Positions 19,189 through 29,951 are shown, numbered from the stretch's first letter. The stretch is DNA of 64,000 nt from Clostridia bacterium (GCA_029068165.1 JAIEDA010000032.1:62001-126000), one strand, 5' to 3'. Numbers and translations: made by a program. The notes: generated by a model not told the origin, from the sequence alone.

Positions 19189-20817
19189 ATGGCTAAATTC
19201 GATAAATCAATGTTTGATTACGTAGTCGACGAAACGCAAAGACTGCAAAGGAATAACAAAGTTTGGGATTTTTTCGGAGCTTCAATCGGCATTGGAAAAT
19301 TTATCGAAACAGTTAAAAGTCTTGGCGGATACTTGCAAAGTCTAGGCATCGGCAAAGGCGATAACGTGATTTTGTGTCTAGGCAATATTCCCAACGCAAT
19401 TATAGGATTTTATGCGATAAACGCTTGCGGAGCTGTGGCTAATCTAGTGCATCCGCTCATACCGAGCGAAGCGCTTAGAAAGATGTCGGAGGATATGAAT
19501 ACCAAAGCGTTTATCCTATTTGACGAGTTTTATAGCAAATACGAATGGTTGGAAAAGTCAAATAAGCAGGTGATTTTGTGTAGCGTAAGCGACTTTTTGC
19601 CGCGCGCGTACAAAATTCCGTATAACTTATATATTCATAATAAAGTTAAAAATATCAAGTATGATTCCCGATTGGTGAGATTTAAGGATACGCTTAAAAA
19701 GGGATGTGTTCTTGATAAAATGGAAATTAGGGGCGACGATATTGCCGTGTATATGCACAGCGGCGGTACGACCGGTAAGTCTAAAACCGTTATGCTCTCA
19801 AACGACGCGTTCAATCACTTGGCGGATAACGTAATCGATTTGATCGGCGGCGGAGTTGACGACAGCGAGGGTATGCTTATGGTGTTGCCGCTCTTCCATA
19901 ATTTCGGCTTGGGAATATGTATGCATACCGTCATATCCGCAGGCGGACAGGCTGTTATGATGCCGAAGTTCAACGCTAAAGCGGCTTGTAGGCTCATTAG
20001 GCGCGCGAGAGTTACTTATATGGCAGGCGTACCCAATATGTATTCAAAAATCGTCGCATCGGGCAAATTCAAAGGCAAATACTTGCGTAAGATAAAGAAT
20101 TGTTATTGCGGCGGCGAGAAACTTTCCGACGAGATCAAGAAATCTTTTGAAAACGCTATGGCAAAGAGCGGTAATCCTATAAAACTTTGCGCGGGTTACG
20201 GCTTGACGGAAGGCGGAATTTGTTGCGTCAATACTATGGATATACATCGCGAAGGAAGTCTAGGTAAGCCGGTCAAAAACAACGAATTTGCAATTATAGA
20301 CGATGATAATAATTTCTTAGAACCTATGCAAAAGGGTATGATTGCGCTGACTTGTAACACTATGATGACGGGTTATTACGCTTCGCCCGAATTGGATAAA
20401 GAGGTTTTCTTTGAGGATAATCAAGGGCGAAAGTGGCTTAAGACAGGCGATATAGGATATATGGATAGCGACGGTTACGTGTACTTTGTCGATAGAGTTA
20501 AGCGTATGGTAAAGATCAGCGGAATTAATATTTTTCCGCAAGAAATCGAGGACTGCGTAAATAAATTCAGCGGGATAGTGAGAAGTTGCGTTATTCCTTA
20601 TACGGAAAACGGCAAAACCTTTCTCAAGCTCTATATCGTCGTTGAGGACGCCGTAGCTGCCAATGAAGAGTATCTTGACGCTTTGCGGACTTATATTGCA
20701 AATAATTTGCTAAAATACAATATGCCTAAGATAATCGAGGTTGCAAAGAGTTTGCCTTTAACGCAAATAGGGAAAGTTGACTTTAAAAAGTTGAGCGGAG
20801 AACAGGCGGTAGACTAG
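19189..20817 (+). CDS. AMP-dependent acyl-CoA synthetase/ligase
   Basis: HSGGTTGKSKTVMLS P-loop, GYGLTEGG, GRKWLKTGDIGYMDSDGYVYFVDRVKRMVKISGINIFPQEIE. Confidence 0.92.
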   Translation: MAKFDKSMFDYVVDETQRLQRNNKVWDFFGASIGIGKFIETVKSLGGYLQSLGIGKGDNVILCLGNIPNAIIGFYAINACGAVANLVHPLIPSEALRKMSEDMNTKAFILFDEFYSKYEWLEKSNKQVILCSVSDFLPRAYKIPYNLYIHNKVKNIKYDSRLVRFKDTLKKGCVLDKMEIRGDDIAVYMHSGGTTGKSKTVMLSNDAFNHLADNVIDLIGGGVDDSEGMLMVLPLFHNFGLGICMHTVISAGGQAVMMPKFNAKAACRLIRRARVTYMAGVPNMYSKIVASGKFKGKYLRKIKNCYCGGEKLSDEIKKSFENAMAKSGNPIKLCAGYGLTEGGICCVNTMDIHREGSLGKPVKNNEFAIIDDDNNFLEPMQKGMIALTCNTMMTGYYASPELDKEVFFEDNQGRKWLKTGDIGYMDSDGYVYFVDRVKRMVKISGINIFPQEIEDCVNKFSGIVRSCVIPYTENGKTFLKLYIVVEDAVAANEEYLDALRTYIANNLLKYNMPKIIEVAKSLPLTQIGKVDFKKLSGEQAVD

Positions 20818-20837
20818 TCAAGCGTATCAAATGCTTT

Positions 20838-20874
20838 AAATCCCGAGGAATGAAACGGCGTTCCTCGGGATTTT
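20838..20874. terminator. Intrinsic terminator
   Basis: AAATCCCGAGGAA-tgaaacggcg-TTCCTCGGGATTTT. Confidence 0.85.
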
Positions 20875-21110
20875 ATCTGTTGAGATGTTTCGACTTCGCT
20901 TACTTCGTACGCTTTGCTCAATAGACGGAGTGGTGTTTCGCTTTATTTCGTTTAGCCTAGTTTGCTGAATAAAGCTATTTTGCATCTCAGGTTGCGATTA
21001 AGAGTTCGCCATAACAGTCGTCAGCATTATAGCGCGCCCCCATTTTGGGGCGTACTTTACTGTCGTATATGATTTTGCGTTTGCTCAGCGTGAAGAAAAT
21101 CAAAGTATTG

Positions 21111-22160
21111 TCATACAAAGATTGGCCTCGGATTCTCAATCGCTATTCTATTGATATAGTCGGCAATCTTGGAGTTGTTGCCGCGGTCGTATCGATATAC
21201 TTTTTTCTCAAAAGTTGAGAGCTTTTCGAGCATTAGCAGCAAGTTTTTAGGCGAAAGCTTGCTTTCTTCTAGCATTAGAGCGTATCCGCTTTGAGTAAGA
21301 TACTTCGCGTTCAACAGTTGGTCGCCGCGCGTGGACTTGTTTTGCAGCGGGATATACAGCGCTCGCTTGTTGAGAGCGTTGATTTCAGTCGATGCTCCTG
21401 CGCCGCAGCGGGATACGATAAGGTCGCTCGCCGCTATATAATCTTGAATGTTGTCGACGTATTTGAGCTGAATATAGTTTTTGTGCGATATGGGTTTGAG
21501 CGTGTTGCCGCAAACGTGTATTACTTGATAACGCCTACAAAGCTCGTCTAGCGAATCGTACACTACGTCGTTTATGGCTTTTGCCCCAAGCGAGCCTCCC
21601 ACAATCAGTAAAATGGGCATATAGTGATTAAGTCCGTAGGCTGCGAATACTTTATTGGGGTCGGCGTTGAAAAAGTCTTTCCGTATAGGATTTTCAAATA
21701 CTTTCGTATTTCGTTTTTTACAGGTAGAGTCAAAACAGGTGATTATGCCTTTTGCAAATCTACTGTTCAATTTGTTGGCTAAACCCAAAGAAAAGTCGGA
21801 TTCGTGACATACCGTGGGAATTTTCAGCTGTTTTGCAGCGTATACCACCGGCATAGCTACGTAGCCGCCTTTGGAAAAGACTATATCGATATTATTGTCT
21901 ATCAAAATCTTTTTCGCTTGTTTGATATATGAGGGGAGCTTGAGCGGAATGGTCAAGTTTTTGACGAGTTTGCTTCTATCAAACTTAATGCTGTCGCAGT
22001 GGTAGAATTGTACGTGAAATTTTTTGCAAATCTCGCTTTCCATTTTTTCTTTGTTGCCTATATATATTACTTTGTCAAAATATTTGTATAAGTCCTCGAG
22101 TATTGCCATATTCGGCATCACGTGTCCGGCTGTTCCGCCTCCGGTCAATGCGATATTCAT
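21111..22160 (-). CDS. murG: UDP-N-acetylglucosamine-N-acetylmuramyl-(pentapeptide) pyrophosphoryl-undecaprenol N-acetylglucosamine transferase
   Basis: ALTGGGTAGHVMPNMAI, FSKGGYVAMPVV, CHESDFSLGLANK, LLIVGGSLGAKAIN, SRCGAGASTEI. Confidence 0.93.
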   Translation of the reverse strand: MNIALTGGGTAGHVMPNMAILEDLYKYFDKVIYIGNKEKMESEICKKFHVQFYHCDSIKFDRSKLVKNLTIPLKLPSYIKQAKKILIDNNIDIVFSKGGYVAMPVVYAAKQLKIPTVCHESDFSLGLANKLNSRFAKGIITCFDSTCKKRNTKVFENPIRKDFFNADPNKVFAAYGLNHYMPILLIVGGSLGAKAINDVVYDSLDELCRRYQVIHVCGNTLKPISHKNYIQLKYVDNIQDYIAASDLIVSRCGAGASTEINALNKRALYIPLQNKSTRGDQLLNAKYLTQSGYALMLEESKLSPKNLLLMLEKLSTFEKKVYRYDRGNNSKIADYINRIAIENPRPIFV

Positions 22161-22590
22161 ACTTTACCTCCGATGTGTTTTGTATTAGTGTTTGCTTATG
22201 CGTAAATTTTATTTCTTCTATGTATGATATGAAATTTTCTTTGTTGAGCGTGAATGGGGGATGGAGAGGGCTTTTTACTTAGGATAAAAGAATCTATGGA
22301 TATGTTTTACTTAGCTTGATTTGACGTATTGAATATTATTGAACAATGTTCAATTATTATAATCGGCGGCAAGTTGCGCTTTGATATATAGGCAAAGCTT
22401 AGCCAAAAGAAGATATTGAACAGTGTTCAGTATGGCTTTTCAACGTACTATAAGGGCGAATTTGGGCGATAGTTGTTTTAGACAGGAGCGCGTTATACGA
22501 AAAAAACTATAAATTGGGTTGAAAAATTTTGCATTATACTATATAATGTATATATACTAGATATATTATAATTAAAATAAGGAGCATTTT

Positions 22591-23523
22591 ATGGCAAAAA
22601 TAGATACTACGATACTCGGGAAAGACGATTACGAAGTTACTCTTACAATATGGGAGCCCGAGGGCGAAGCAAAGGGCATCGTTCAAATTTTTCACGGAAT
22701 GGTTGAGCATATCTTAAGATACGACGACTTTGCAAGGTATTTGAACGGAAAGGGATATATAGTCGCAGGCGACGACCATAGAGGCCACGGACGGACTGCA
22801 AAGCAAGAGTTTTTGGGGTTGGTTCCTTTCGGTCACACTTATTTCGATACGATTGACGACGAAATAACTATTACCGCTTATCTCAAAGAAAAGTATCCAA
22901 ATCTTCCCGTCTTTATATTCGCTCACAGCTACGGCTCTTTCTTAGGGCAGGGTTATATACAGCAAAACAGTAAAGAGATCGCGGGTTGTATTCTAAGCGG
23001 CTCGGCAATGCTTAAGGGACTTGAGGTCAAGATTGCAAAGAGCGTTTCAAAAACGCAGTACAAACTTTGCGGCAGGGACAAGCCGGCAAATCTTATAAAA
23101 AATCTTACGTTCGGCGAGTACGAGAAACCCTTTAAAAAAGAAAAACGCGTCAACGCTTGGCTCAATAGAAACGTCGAAGAGTGCGAAAAGTACAACGCCG
23201 ATCCTATGTGCAACTATACTATGTCTATTGCGTTTTACAAGAATTTCTTTGACGGCTTGAGCAAAATCTACGACGAGAAGAGGCTGGAGGCTATAGATAA
23301 GAAGTTGCCGATATTTATCGTCAGCGGAGATAAAGATCCCGTAGGCAAGATGGGCAAAGCGGTAGCTAAATTGTACCGTATGTATAAGACGATAGGCATT
23401 GAGGACGCTCAAATAAAGCTTTATCCCCAGGCTAGACACGAGATAGTCAACGAACTCAACAAAGACGAAGTATACGCCGACGTAAGCGCTTGGCTCGACG
23501 GCGTAATCGAAAAAAACAAGTAA
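22591..23523 (+). CDS. Alpha/beta hydrolase, lysophospholipase/monoacylglycerol lipase-like
   Basis: QIFHGMVEHILRYDDFARYLNGKGYIVAGDDHRGHG, FAHSYGSFLGQGYI, VSGDKDPVGKMGK, HEIVNELN. Confidence 0.9.
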   Translation: MAKIDTTILGKDDYEVTLTIWEPEGEAKGIVQIFHGMVEHILRYDDFARYLNGKGYIVAGDDHRGHGRTAKQEFLGLVPFGHTYFDTIDDEITITAYLKEKYPNLPVFIFAHSYGSFLGQGYIQQNSKEIAGCILSGSAMLKGLEVKIAKSVSKTQYKLCGRDKPANLIKNLTFGEYEKPFKKEKRVNAWLNRNVEECEKYNADPMCNYTMSIAFYKNFFDGLSKIYDEKRLEAIDKKLPIFIVSGDKDPVGKMGKAVAKLYRMYKTIGIEDAQIKLYPQARHEIVNELNKDEVYADVSAWLDGVIEKNK

Positions 23524-23566
23524 ATCAATACGCACGAAAATCAAAAATTAATTCAAAGGTAGAAGT

Positions 23567-25573
23567 ATGGCAGAAAATTACGGAGCGCGCGACATAGAGG
23601 TTCTTAAAGGCTTAGACGCCGTAAGAATGCGTCCGGGTATGTATATAGGTACTACTGGGGCGAAAGGTATGCATCATATACTTTGGGAAATCGTCGACAA
23701 CGCTATGGACGAAGCGCTCAACGGCTACGGAAATCAAATAGATATAGAAATTTTTAACGATAACAGCGTATGCGTTACCGACCACGGAAGAGGTATTCCG
23801 GTAGATATTCACCCGACCGAAAAAGTTCCGGCGGTTGAGCTTGTATTCACGACTTTGCACGCGGGCGGTAAGTTTAACAACAAAAATTACTCAGTATCGG
23901 GCGGTTTGCACGGCGTAGGCGCTTCGGTTACGAACGCGCTTTCTGAGTGGCTCACCGTCGACGTGTTCAAGAAAGGTACGCAGTATACGATGAAGTTCCA
24001 CTCGTACAAAATGAGCAACGGCAAGATTGCCAGCGGTAGAAAACTGCAAGATCTCACGTCTACGTCTTGCGATCCCAAATTAAAGGGAACCAAAGTTACG
24101 TTCAAACCCGACGAAAGAGTTTTCGGCAGCGAGGTCTTTTCGTTTGATACGATAGCTAAAAGAATTAAGGAACTCGCATTTTTAAACGGCGGAGTTAAGT
24201 TTTCGGTTACCGACAATAGACAGCTTACCGAAGGCGGTAGAGCGAGAGTTAAAAAGTTTTGTTATGACGGCGGCATAAGCGATTTCGTTCTTCACCTTAA
24301 CGAGGGCAAAAAAGTCACTTACGCTCAACCCGTTTACGTAATTAAAAAACAGGATAACTTTGTCGTAGAGCTTGCTTTTCAGCACACCGATACGTACGTG
24401 GAGAACGTGTTCAGCTACGTCAACGATATTCCCACGACCGAGGGCGGCACGCACGAAACGGGCTTTAAGTCGGCTTTGACGAGAGCGCTCAACGACTTTG
24501 GAAGAGCTAAGAATATAATCAAGGAAAAACAGCAAAACTTTAACGGCGAAGATTATAGAGAAGGACTTACGGCGGTGCTTGCGGTAAAAATGCAAAACGT
24601 TCAGTTTGAGGGACAAACGAAGACTAAGCTCGGCAATCCCGAAGTCAAAAACCTCGTCGAAAATCTCTTGACGGACGCAATCAAAGACTTCCTTAACAAG
24701 ACGAAAAAAGACGTAATAGACTCCATATTCGATAAGGCTAAGGTAGCGGCGAAGGCTAGAGAGAGCGCCGCTAAAGCCAAGTCGGTCGCAAGAAATCTCA
24801 ACAGCCTTACAGCTTCCAACTTGATTGGTAAGATGGCAAACTGTTCAGGTAAAAAACCCGAACTCAACGAGCTGTTTATAGTTGAGGGCGACAGCGCAGG
24901 CGGAAGCGCAAAGCAGGGCAGGGACAGGTCTTGTCAGGCTATCCTGCCGCTTAGGGGCAAACCGCTCAACGTTGAAAAGTGTAAGTTTGAAGCGATACTT
25001 CAAAACGAGGAAATCAAGCTCATTATCAACGCTCTAGGCACGGGCTTCGGCAAGGACTTCAATGTCAACAACCTAAAGTATCACAAAGTAATAATTCTCG
25101 CCGACGCCGACCAAGACGGAGCGCATATAAGAGCTATACTACTGACGATGTTTTTCAGGTATATGCGAGAACTCATTACGGGCGGATATTTGTACATAGG
25201 TATGCCGCCGCTTTATAAGATAACTGAGAAAAACAGCGTTAGATACGCTTATGACGACGACGAATTGCAGCAAATTTTGGCGACCGTGGGCAGGAATTAT
25301 ACGCTTCAAAGGTACAAAGGTCTTGGCGAAATGAACCCTGAACAGCTTTGGGAAACTACGCTCAACCCCAAGAGCAGGTCGCTTATGAGAGTGTCTATCG
25401 ACGATAACGCCGAAGCCGAACAGCTTATTATTACGCTTATGGGCGACGGCGCGGAAATGAGAAGAGAATATATTTTCGAGTACGCAAACTTCAATAAGGA
25501 AGATACCTTTGCCGAGAAGAAAATCGCGCAGGGCATAAAGAAAGACGGAGCAAACGACAAGCACGTAATTTGA
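23567..25573 (+). CDS. Type IIA DNA topoisomerase subunit B (GyrB or ParE)
   Basis: VRMRPGMYIGTTGAKGMHHILWEIVDNAMDEAL, GGLHGVGASVTNALS, EGDSAGGSAKQGRDR, PLRGKPLNVEK, ILADADQDGAHI. Confidence 0.93.
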   Translation: MAENYGARDIEVLKGLDAVRMRPGMYIGTTGAKGMHHILWEIVDNAMDEALNGYGNQIDIEIFNDNSVCVTDHGRGIPVDIHPTEKVPAVELVFTTLHAGGKFNNKNYSVSGGLHGVGASVTNALSEWLTVDVFKKGTQYTMKFHSYKMSNGKIASGRKLQDLTSTSCDPKLKGTKVTFKPDERVFGSEVFSFDTIAKRIKELAFLNGGVKFSVTDNRQLTEGGRARVKKFCYDGGISDFVLHLNEGKKVTYAQPVYVIKKQDNFVVELAFQHTDTYVENVFSYVNDIPTTEGGTHETGFKSALTRALNDFGRAKNIIKEKQQNFNGEDYREGLTAVLAVKMQNVQFEGQTKTKLGNPEVKNLVENLLTDAIKDFLNKTKKDVIDSIFDKAKVAAKARESAAKAKSVARNLNSLTASNLIGKMANCSGKKPELNELFIVEGDSAGGSAKQGRDRSCQAILPLRGKPLNVEKCKFEAILQNEEIKLIINALGTGFGKDFNVNNLKYHKVIILADADQDGAHIRAILLTMFFRYMRELITGGYLYIGMPPLYKITEKNSVRYAYDDDELQQILATVGRNYTLQRYKGLGEMNPEQLWETTLNPKSRSLMRVSIDDNAEAEQLIITLMGDGAEMRREYIFEYANFNKEDTFAEKKIAQGIKKDGANDKHVI

Positions 25574-25594
25574 TAAATAAATAAAGGTTTTAGT

Positions 25595-28069
25595 ATGGCA
25601 AAAAACAAACGAGAAGAAGAAATAGACAATTCCAAAATCATAGACGGAACTTTTGAACAGGTGTTGCACAATTCTATGATACCGTACAGCGAGTACGTTA
25701 TTCTAGATAGAGCTTTGCCTAGGGTAGAGGACGGTCTTAAACCCGTTCAAAGAAGAATACTTTACACTATGATGGAATTGGGCACTACTCCCGACAAACC
25801 TCATAGAAAGTCGGCGCGTATCGTCGGCGACTGTCTAGGTAAATACCACCCGCACGGCGATTCTTCAGTCTACGGCGCAATGGTTAAGCTTGCGCAACCG
25901 TTCAACACGAATATGCTGCTTGTGGACGGTCACGGCAATTTCGGTTCGGTCGACGGCGACTCGGCTGCGGCTATGAGGTACACCGAGGCGAGAATGACCC
26001 CGTTTGCGTTGGAAATGCTTAGAGATTTGGAGAAGAATACCGTTCCGATGACGCTCAACTTCGACGATAGTTTGGAAGAGCCGGAAGTTCTTCCTAGCCG
26101 TTTGCCCAACCTTTTAGTCAACGGCGCCAACGGTATCGCCGTAGGTCTTACAACGAGTATTCCGCCGCACAATCTCGGCGAAGCAATCGACGGTATAGTC
26201 GCGTACATAGACAATAAAAATATCAAGCTTGAGGAGATGATGAACTATATTCCCGCTCCCGATTTCCCGACGGGCGGCGTTATAGTGGACAATCAAGGTA
26301 TTCGCGACGCGTACGCTACCGGTAAGGGTAAGATTGTCGTCAGGGCTAAGATTCATATCGAAGAAGAGGGCGGTCGAAGCAATATAGTCATCACCGAGAT
26401 ACCTTATCAAGTCAATAAGGCGGAACTTCTCGGCAAGATAAACGAGCTGAGAGAAACGTCAAAAGAGTTGTTTGGAAATATCCAAGATATAGTCGACGAA
26501 ACGGATAGAACGGGTATGCGTTGCGTGATTAAGCTCAAAAGGGACGCCGACCCCAACGTGATGATTGCGCTGTTGTACAAAAAGACCAATTTGCAATGCA
26601 ATTTCAACGCTAATATGACGGCTATCGTTAAGAACCGTCCTATGCAGTTGGGACTTTTGGATATTATCAGGCACTACGTGGAGTTCCAGCGCGAAGTTAT
26701 TTATAAGCGTAGCAAATACGATTTAGAGGTTGCCGAGAAGAGAGAGCATATCCTAGAAGGACTGCTCAAAGCGGTAAACAATATCAGGGAAGTCGTTGAT
26801 ATAGTCCTTGACAGCAAGACGTACAACGAAGCGAAAGAAAGGCTTATGATAAGGTTTGAGCTGACCGAACGGCAAGCTATCGCCGTCTTGGATATTCCGC
26901 TCAAAAGGCTAAATAAGTTGGATATCAATAAGATGCTTGAAGAACAAAAAGAGCTTCTTGAAAAGATAGATTACCTGACCGGCGTAACCAATTCCAAGGC
27001 TAAACAGTACGGCGTAGTTAAGAAAGAACTTCTTGAAATGAAGAAGAAGTATTCGCAGCCTAGACAAAGCAAGATAATACACGAAAGCAAGCTTGGCGAC
27101 GTGGAAGTCGACCTCAACGCAAAGATAAAGAGAGAGGGGTATATTATTCTTCACTACAACGGCAATCTCAAGTTCGTATTAGATAAAGCGTACAATTTGG
27201 CTACGAAGAGCATAGCTAATTGCAACGCGCAAGATCTTGCGAAAAAAGTAATTAAGACGGACAGCGATTCGCTGTTGTTCGGCATAACCAACAAAGGCAA
27301 CGCGATTACGTTCCCGATTTCTACTTTCGGCGACGACAAGTGGAAGAGCAAGGGAATAGGAGTAAATAAGATAGCCAAAGCCGACAGCGACGAAGTCTTG
27401 CTAAACGTGTTTGATTTAAAAGAACTTAAGGGCAAAAAGATATTGATAGTCACGGCTATGGGTATGGCAAAATACGTTGAAGTATCTGAGTTTGCGCTGG
27501 ACAAGAAATCGCAAACGACCGCTATGACTTTCAAGGAAGAGGACGATTATATTATCAGCGTAAACGCCGTCGCTCCGCCGACCGTTGACGACGGCTCGAG
27601 AGAGGCGAGAGGTTTTATTCTCGCAATAACCGCCGACGGTATGACTCTCAACTGCTACGACGACGTGCCTACGCAAGGCAAAAAGGCGAGCGGCGTAAGG
27701 CTAATGCGGCTTGACGATAAAGATAAAATCATTTTCGCCGAACATAACGACGGCAACGGAGAAATCGTCAGCATACTTGACAACGGTTTGGCGAAGAGAG
27801 TTATTCTCGGATGTATCGATCCGAAAATGCGTATGGCTAAGGGCGTAAAACTCAACGACGCTAAGACTGGCAACTGTATTTTTGCCGATATCGTCACCGA
27901 ACCTTACGATATTGCGGTAGTGTTGCCAAACGGGGAAGTCAAGAGCATCAACACTGAGCAAATCGCTATTGAAGAGCGTACCAATAAGGGTAAAAATCTT
28001 ATCAAGTCTATATCCAAAGATAAGAACGTTTTGACCATTGGAGTAGCTCGTAAACACAATATTATTTGA
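25595..28069 (+). CDS. Type IIA DNA topoisomerase subunit A (GyrA or ParC)
   Basis: [30 protein letters not shown], [34 protein letters not shown]-terminal beta-pinwheel-like repeats. Confidence 0.93.
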   Translation: MAKNKREEEIDNSKIIDGTFEQVLHNSMIPYSEYVILDRALPRVEDGLKPVQRRILYTMMELGTTPDKPHRKSARIVGDCLGKYHPHGDSSVYGAMVKLAQPFNTNMLLVDGHGNFGSVDGDSAAAMRYTEARMTPFALEMLRDLEKNTVPMTLNFDDSLEEPEVLPSRLPNLLVNGANGIAVGLTTSIPPHNLGEAIDGIVAYIDNKNIKLEEMMNYIPAPDFPTGGVIVDNQGIRDAYATGKGKIVVRAKIHIEEEGGRSNIVITEIPYQVNKAELLGKINELRETSKELFGNIQDIVDETDRTGMRCVIKLKRDADPNVMIALLYKKTNLQCNFNANMTAIVKNRPMQLGLLDIIRHYVEFQREVIYKRSKYDLEVAEKREHILEGLLKAVNNIREVVDIVLDSKTYNEAKERLMIRFELTERQAIAVLDIPLKRLNKLDINKMLEEQKELLEKIDYLTGVTNSKAKQYGVVKKELLEMKKKYSQPRQSKIIHESKLGDVEVDLNAKIKREGYIILHYNGNLKFVLDKAYNLATKSIANCNAQDLAKKVIKTDSDSLLFGITNKGNAITFPISTFGDDKWKSKGIGVNKIAKADSDEVLLNVFDLKELKGKKILIVTAMGMAKYVEVSEFALDKKSQTTAMTFKEEDDYIISVNAVAPPTVDDGSREARGFILAITADGMTLNCYDDVPTQGKKASGVRLMRLDDKDKIIFAEHNDGNGEIVSILDNGLAKRVILGCIDPKMRMAKGVKLNDAKTGNCIFADIVTEPYDIAVVLPNGEVKSINTEQIAIEERTNKGKNLIKSISKDKNVLTIGVARKHNII

Positions 28070-28120
28070 TACGTTTGGCGTATAGGCAGGTCATCAAATT
28101 TAAAAAGTATCATTCAGTTA

Positions 28121-28186
28121 AATCAATATAAAAATAAGCTCCATCGTGTATAGTAAGTACGGGGGAGCTATTTTTATACCGTCTTG
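28121..28186. repeat. Palindromic terminator-like intergenic repeat, copy A
   Basis: aatcaatataaaaataAGCTCCatcgtgtatagtaagtacgggGGAGCTatttttataccgtcttga; related to the copies at 43271 and 43515. Confidence 0.7.
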
Positions 28187-28459
28187 AGATAATAGTCGAT
28201 ATACTTTATTTTACAGCCAAACCGTCGTAACGTAGAGAGGGTGAGTCCTTTAGACGCGACTTGGAGCGACGGTTGTAATAAAATAATCGTTTAGTTGTAA
28301 TGTTGAGCAAAACCTAGTTGAAAAGTCATATAGTTTTTCAATAATCACCAATGATTATCATTTTAGACATAACTTGTCCTTAAAATTGCCCAAATAGAAA
28401 TTTCTGTTCTTGAAAATCATAATTTTACAAACAAATGTTCATATTTTTGTCACAAACGT

Positions 28460-28488
28460 TTGCAAATACGAAATTGCGGACTTATACT
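28460..28488 (+). promoter_or_regulatory. Sigma-A-type promoter for the sigma-like regulator
   Basis: TTGCAA (28460-28465), 17-nt spacer, TATACT (28483-28488); palindrome CAAACGTTTG (28453-28462) overlaps the -35. Confidence 0.6.
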
Positions 28489-28548
28489 TTGACTGTAGCC
28501 GAAAAAAGAGAAACTTTCCTTTAAGTCAGGCTAATCGGAGGTGATGAA

Positions 28549-29109
28549 ATGAATCAAGAGACGTGGTCAAAAAGTCTTCTACAAGCTTATACGACTTTGC
28601 CAATGCTTACTAAAATTATTGATAGAAGCAATATGAGCGAAGCGTTGGGGAGCTTCTCTTATGCGGGGGATACTATGGATACTGTGAGAGCCATTCTCAA
28701 CAACAACAAACGAAAGGAGGCTTTGATAAACGCTAAAGTTATTGTAGATAATGCTCTTGCGTCAATGAAACCTGCGCTTAAGCGTGTGCTTGAATTAAAG
28801 TATCTTAGAAAAATGAAGTGCGAAGATATTGCTAAAGTGGACGGAATAAGTTTAAGAAACGTATTTAGACGGCAATCGCTTGCGTTGCAAGCTTTTTCAA
28901 AATATTGCGCAACAAAAGGTTATGACTGCCAATGGCTGGAGGAGAGATACGGAAAAGAACAAATCTTTATCAAACTCAACGAGCGAATTTCCGCAAAAGT
29001 CGAAAGGCGAGAGAAGAAACTTGCCAACGAGTCTAATAAACATCAAGCTACCAAAATTGATATAGGGCGATGCAGGTCTTTAGGGTATGACGGAGCGACG
29101 TTTGCGTAG
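28549..29109 (+). CDS. Sigma-70-region-4/HTH-type regulator, phage late-regulator-like (ArpU/RinA-type position)
   Basis: 'ALASMKPALKRVLELKYLRKMKCEDIAKVDGISLRNVFRRQSLALQAFSKYC' resembles sigma region 4 HTH; strong SD gaggtgat; lies upstream of the terminase operon. Confidence 0.65.
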   Translation: MNQETWSKSLLQAYTTLPMLTKIIDRSNMSEALGSFSYAGDTMDTVRAILNNNKRKEALINAKVIVDNALASMKPALKRVLELKYLRKMKCEDIAKVDGISLRNVFRRQSLALQAFSKYCATKGYDCQWLEERYGKEQIFIKLNERISAKVERREKKLANESNKHQATKIDIGRCRSLGYDGATFA

Positions 29110-29115
29110 TATGAA

Positions 29116-29141
29116 CAAAGGACGGCTTAGCGCTGTCCTTT
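29116..29141. terminator. Hairpin between convergent genes
   Basis: AAAGGACGGC-ttagc-GCTGTCCTTT. Confidence 0.55.
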
Positions 29142-29159
29142 TGATATCAATTTGATATA

Positions 29160-29951
29160 TTACTGTTTGCGTCGCGATTTATTGGGAGCAAAAATCAAGA
29201 TAATTATTACTACGCAAAGTACGGCGATCACGGCGATAAGCAAGTAGCGTTCAAAGTTATTCGTTGCGGGCTTGCTTCCGTTTTCGTTACCCGACGGAGA
29301 TATGGTAGTCGCGTCGTCGCCGCTCGGGGTAGGCTGTTCCGTTATTTTAGTTTCGGCAGCGTAGCCCGCGCTTTCTACAATAGTATCTTTACTAAAAGAA
29401 GAGTAAGAAGTTTCGCTTACTTTGATATAGGCGTTGAACGGCTCTGATGAACCAAACGTAAAGTTGACTTGCACGAAAAGGAAATAATCGTTGCCGTTGT
29501 GATAATAACCGTATACTTTGTTTACGTTTAATATCGATTTGGGGGCGGTGTCACCCGAAGTCTTAGTATCGGTGTATACGGTAACGTTATCGCCGGTGAT
29601 ATTCGAGTTTGAAAAACTAATCGCGTAGAAATACGGATTGTCGCCCCATTTTGAAGTGACGGGTTTGCAATACGAGTTGAAATCTGACTTGGTTATATAG
29701 CCGTTTTCATAGGAATTATATCTTATCTTGATAAAGTCGTCTTGCGCTTCTACGTACTCGAAAGCGTAGGTGGCGGGAATTTGCATAACGACGTTGCCTT
29801 CTTGAGACGCGCTCGATCTGACCGTAAGCTCGCTTCCTTTGTCGACGTAATAGTAATTCGTTTGCGTATCTTCCGCAAAGCAAACTCCGCTGCATATCAG
29901 CAACGTAGAAAGTACTGTGATAAGTAGGGCAATAACAATTACTTTTTTCAT
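29160..29951 (-). CDS. Secreted/membrane-anchored protein with an SH3b-like domain
   Basis: Signal peptide; 'YYYVDKGSELTVRSSASQEGNVVMQIPATYAFEYVEAQDDFIKIRYNSYENGYITKSDF' is bacterial-SH3-like; C-terminal TM 'YLLIAVIAVLCVVIIILIF' plus KSRRKQ. Confidence 0.7.
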   Translation of the reverse strand: MKKVIVIALLITVLSTLLICSGVCFAEDTQTNYYYVDKGSELTVRSSASQEGNVVMQIPATYAFEYVEAQDDFIKIRYNSYENGYITKSDFNSYCKPVTSKWGDNPYFYAISFSNSNITGDNVTVYTDTKTSGDTAPKSILNVNKVYGYYHNGNDYFLFVQVNFTFGSSEPFNAYIKVSETSYSSFSKDTIVESAGYAAETKITEQPTPSGDDATTISPSGNENGSKPATNNFERYLLIAVIAVLCVVIIILIFAPNKSRRKQ

